64,000 nt of DNA from Serratia fonticola (GTDB lineage: Bacteria > Pseudomonadota > Gammaproteobacteria > Enterobacterales > Enterobacteriaceae). Below the pieces are notes generated by a model that saw only the letters and a program-made list of their open reading frames with translations, was not told the origin of the DNA and searched no databases. Both the position numbers and the translations under genes were made by a program. Each line of letters starts with the position of its first letter. The first letter of the stretch is position 1. Positions 61,210 to 64,000 of the stretch are shown here, piece after piece. The DNA lies in the NCBI RefSeq assembly GCF_001006005.1, contig NZ_CP011254.1, forward strand, positions 3,038,001 to 3,102,000, read 5' to 3'.

Positions 61210-62361
61210 TTATTTGCTCTGGTAATCTTTCAGGATCTGGCGGCCAGCAATGTAAATCATGATTTCATCGGTGCCACCGCCAATCCTTTCGCAGCGCACG
61301 TCACGCCAGAAGCGGGAAACGCGAGCCTCATCCGTATACCCCAGCCCGCCCATGATCTGGATGGCATCATCAATGACTTCCATCGCCGTACGGGCGCAGT
61401 GGAGCTTACACAGCGCGGCGCTAGTGCGCAGTGACTGCTTCTGATCCGCCTGCCAGGCGACCTTCATCACCATATTGCGCATGTTGTCGACCTTGATCGC
61501 CATCAGCGCCAGCTTTTCCTGGATCATCTGGTTATGGCCGATCGGCTTGCCGAAGGCGATACGCTGGTTGGCGTAACGGGCGGCATCTTCAAACGCGCAC
61601 TCGGCGAAGCCAGCGCTGCGTGCGGCGTTGATCAGGCGTTCCATTTCAAAGTTGTACATCACATTGAGGAAGCCCATGCCTTCTTCACCGACCATATCGC
61701 TCTCATCCACCTCAACGTTATCGAGGTAAACTTCGCAGGTGCTCAGCATGTGCCAGCCGATCTTGTGCAGCGGATTGACCTTAATGCCCGGCTTATTGGA
61801 TTCCATCCACCACAGGGTGAAGGCCTTTTTCGGATCTTTGGGCTCGGGATCGCGCGCCAGTACCAGCATATACGGGTATTCTTTCGCACCGGTGATAAAG
61901 GTTTTTTGCCCGTTCAGATACACCTTGCCGTTTTTACGGGTGTAGGTGGTGGTCGCGGCGCTATTGTCCGAGCCTGCGCCCGGTTCGGTCAGGGCCAGCG
62001 CATAGGCCGGATCGCCGGTGGCCAGCGTACTTTCTGCCGTCTTGCGCAGCTGTTCGGCTGAGCCGAAACGACGCATGCTGTGAATACACTGGCCGTTGGT
62101 GATCAGGAACGCCGGTGCGCCACATTTGGAGACTTCCATCAGCGCCAGCATCTGGGTGACATAGTCCGCCGGAATGCCGCCGAATTCTTCCGGCACACCT
62201 AACAGGGAAATACCGCTATCGGCGAGCGCGCGCATAAACTCGGTAGGGTAGGTTGAGGTCTGATCGCAGGTGCGGAAATACTCTTCCGAAAAGTTATTGC
62301 CGATCAGTTCCCGAATACTGGCAAGCAGCAGTTCCTGCTCTTCAGTTAAAGAAAAGTCCAT
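61210..62361 (-). CDS. ydiO: Acyl-CoA dehydrogenase YdiO
   Basis: A 383-residue acyl-CoA dehydrogenase, the E. coli length. ALALTEPGAGSDNSAATTTY binds FAD and substrate, and NGQKTFITGAKEYPYM is the second signature. The end has IMGGLGYTDEARVSRFWRDV and IGGGTDEIMIYIAGRQIL. It is a soluble, ETF-linked type, unlike the large FadE, and its ETF partners YdiQ and YdiR are encoded nearby. It is cotranscribed with ydiF, 13 bases upstream. Confidence 0.94.
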   Translation of the reverse strand: MDFSLTEEQELLLASIRELIGNNFSEEYFRTCDQTSTYPTEFMRALADSGISLLGVPEEFGGIPADYVTQMLALMEVSKCGAPAFLITNGQCIHSMRRFGSAEQLRKTAESTLATGDPAYALALTEPGAGSDNSAATTTYTRKNGKVYLNGQKTFITGAKEYPYMLVLARDPEPKDPKKAFTLWWMESNKPGIKVNPLHKIGWHMLSTCEVYLDNVEVDESDMVGEEGMGFLNVMYNFEMERLINAARSAGFAECAFEDAARYANQRIAFGKPIGHNQMIQEKLALMAIKVDNMRNMVMKVAWQADQKQSLRTSAALCKLHCARTAMEVIDDAIQIMGGLGYTDEARVSRFWRDVRCERIGGGTDEIMIYIAGRQILKDYQSK

Positions 62362-62374
62362 AGCCTTACTCCTT

Positions 62375-63970
62375 TTAATATACTGCTTCAGGTAAAGTGA
62401 AACCCATGACGCCGTCGATAAACAGTCTTTCGTCCATCAGTTTTAACTGCGGGGAAATAACCGGGGCGAAATCCATTTTTGCCAGAATGTCTTTTTCCAG
62501 ATCGACGCCGGGGGCAATTTCAACCAGGTGCAGACCATCGGCTTTGAGCGTAAAGACGGCGCGTTCGGTGATGTAGCGCACGTCTAATCCCCGCTCGAGC
62601 GCGATTTTGCCGCTAAAGGTGATCTCTGGTAATTGCTTGATGAATTTTTTGACGCGCCCTTCCTGCACAATATTCAGCTTGCCGTCGGCGACCTCGGTTT
62701 TTAAACTGCCGGCGGTCAGGGTGCCGCAGAACACAATCTTTTTCGACGTCGCGCTGATATCGATAAAGCCACCGGTTCCCATGATTTTGCCGTTGAATTT
62801 GTGCACGCCAACGTTGCCCTGTTGATCCACTTCGGCAAAACTCAGGTAACAGACATCCAGCCCACCGCCGTGGTAGAAATCGAACTGAGAGGTCATATCC
62901 AGCACGGCGCGGGTGTTGACGTTCGCACCGAAGGCCACGCCTTGAGAGGTAATGCCGCCGATGGGGCCGGTCTCGACCGTCAGTACGAAATCATCGGCAC
63001 ACCCCTCTTCGCGAGCGACCAGGCCGATGCCGTCGGCAATGCCCACCCCAACGTTGCCCACCGCTCCTTTACGCATCTCAAATAGTGCACGTCGCGCCAC
63101 CAGTTTGCGCTGGTTAAGGGGCAGGGCGATTTGGGTGCTGTCATCAAGCACGAAATCGCCGGAAATAAAGCGGTTCACCGGGGCGCCGCCATACAGCTGC
63201 GTCTGCTGTGGATCGACCACCACGATATCAACCAGATAGCCAGGGATGCGCACTGATTTAGGGTGCAGCGTCGCCTTCTTGACCATCTTTTGCACCTGCA
63301 TCATCACGATGCCGCCGTTGTTGTGCACCGCCTGGGCAATCACCAATGCGTCCAGATACATCACCTCGTCTTCGAACGAGGCATAGCCTTCGCTGTCGCA
63401 GGTGGTGGCGCGAATAAAGGCGACGTTGGGCGCAATAGCCTTGTAGTAGAGATATTCCTGGTTATCGATCTCGACCAGCTTGATGAGATCTTCTTTGGTC
63501 ACCTCATTGAGTTTGCCGCCCTGCTGGCGCGGATCGACGAAGGTACCAATCCCGATTTCGCTTAAAATCCCCGGCTGGTGCGCCGCTGCGGCCCGCAGGG
63601 TTTGGGTCAACACGCCTTGGGGATAGTTGTAGGCCGCAATCTTGTTCTGCTCGGCCAGATCGGAGATGCGTGGGGATTGCCCCCAATGCCCGCACAGCGC
63701 CCACTTCACCAGCCCGACCTGTGCCAGCGGGCTGATGCCACGATCGGCCCGGTCACCTAACCCTGTCGGGCTGATTAATGACAGGTCACGCGGGGTTTGC
63801 GTGGTTTGATATTTTTCTGCCAGCGCGGTAATTAAGGTGGTGGCCTCCAGAATACCGCCACCGGCCCCTAATACGCACAAGGTGGCTTCGTCAGGAATAT
63901 AATTTACCGCCTCTTGTGCCGATAATACCGGGACTCTGCCATTGAATCTTTTCGGCTTTACCAGATCCAT
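62375..63970 (-). CDS. ydiF: Acetate/acetoacetate-type CoA-transferase YdiF
   Basis: A 531-residue family I CoA-transferase, exactly the E. coli YdiF length. GRVPVLSAQEAVNYIPDEAT starts it. The catalytic glutamate region is FVLTVETGPIGGITSQG and the later glycine motif GKIMGTGGFIDIS is typical of fused-subunit CoA-transferases. It transfers CoA between acyl and short-chain acids such as acetate. The ATG at 63970 has AGGAGT before it. First gene of ydiFO; nothing upstream is in the window. Confidence 0.95.
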   Translation of the reverse strand: MDLVKPKRFNGRVPVLSAQEAVNYIPDEATLCVLGAGGGILEATTLITALAEKYQTTQTPRDLSLISPTGLGDRADRGISPLAQVGLVKWALCGHWGQSPRISDLAEQNKIAAYNYPQGVLTQTLRAAAAHQPGILSEIGIGTFVDPRQQGGKLNEVTKEDLIKLVEIDNQEYLYYKAIAPNVAFIRATTCDSEGYASFEDEVMYLDALVIAQAVHNNGGIVMMQVQKMVKKATLHPKSVRIPGYLVDIVVVDPQQTQLYGGAPVNRFISGDFVLDDSTQIALPLNQRKLVARRALFEMRKGAVGNVGVGIADGIGLVAREEGCADDFVLTVETGPIGGITSQGVAFGANVNTRAVLDMTSQFDFYHGGGLDVCYLSFAEVDQQGNVGVHKFNGKIMGTGGFIDISATSKKIVFCGTLTAGSLKTEVADGKLNIVQEGRVKKFIKQLPEITFSGKIALERGLDVRYITERAVFTLKADGLHLVEIAPGVDLEKDILAKMDFAPVISPQLKLMDERLFIDGVMGFTLPEAVY

Positions 63971-64000
63971 AACTACTCCTGTTGATGACCGATGCATTTA

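Overview
The window looks like about 64 kb of chromosome from an enteric gammaproteobacterium, most likely Serratia or a close Yersiniaceae relative. This is inferred from enterobacterial gene order (fadE-gmhA-yafJ-yafK ... dinB ... pepD-gpt-frsA-crl-proBA; ydiF-O-P-Q-R-S-T-fadK), a complete Na+-NQR operon lying between yafK and dinB, and a chromosomal aerobactin operon. No integrase, transposase or CRISPR array was seen.

Layout. 1-2.2 kb: end of a chaperone-usher fimbrial operon (regulator, pilin, chaperone, start of the usher), all on the minus strand. 2.7-13 kb: aerobactin locus, with iucABCD-iutA on the minus strand and a divergent shiF-like exporter plus a siderophore-interacting reductase, around a Fur-box promoter. 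13-17 kb: RpiR regulator with the ureide genes hpxJ-hpxK. 17-23.3 kb: complete methionine salvage set (omega-amidase, mtnE, mtnBCD, mtnA, mtnK) with two MetJ-type operators. 23.4-28.3 kb: fadE under a FadR site, gmhA, yafJ, yafK. 28.8-36 kb: nqrABCDEF-apbE-nqrM, i.e. the sodium pump, its FMN transferase and its assembly factor. 36-45 kb: dinB with a LexA box, a fused membrane protein, pepD, gpt, frsA, crl, proBA.

45-54.6 kb is the accessory part. It holds a topAI (yjhX) toxin homologue with a small upstream leader ORF but no yjhQ antitoxin gene. The next gene is a yjhP-type methyltransferase fused to a second methyltransferase domain. Then come DUF1349 and GH16-like proteins, yiaVW, a LysR regulator with an aldo/keto reductase, a hydrolase-gene remnant, a secreted PLD-type nuclease, a tRNA-like gene whose anticodon loop has eight nucleotides, and a periplasmic protein made of two similar halves. 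54.6-64 kb is the ydi/fadK cluster: CoA transferase, acyl-CoA dehydrogenase, FixABCX-type electron-transfer proteins, AraC regulator and acyl-CoA ligase, probably for anaerobic or alternative fatty-acid oxidation.

The most interesting signals are the rearranged topAI toxin operon with its leader ORF, and the tRNA-like gene with a possible four-base anticodon. Short GC-rich palindromes (GGGCGC...GCGCCC) recur in several intergenic gaps, and there are two longer inverted-repeat elements (12995-13101 and 56314-56485).
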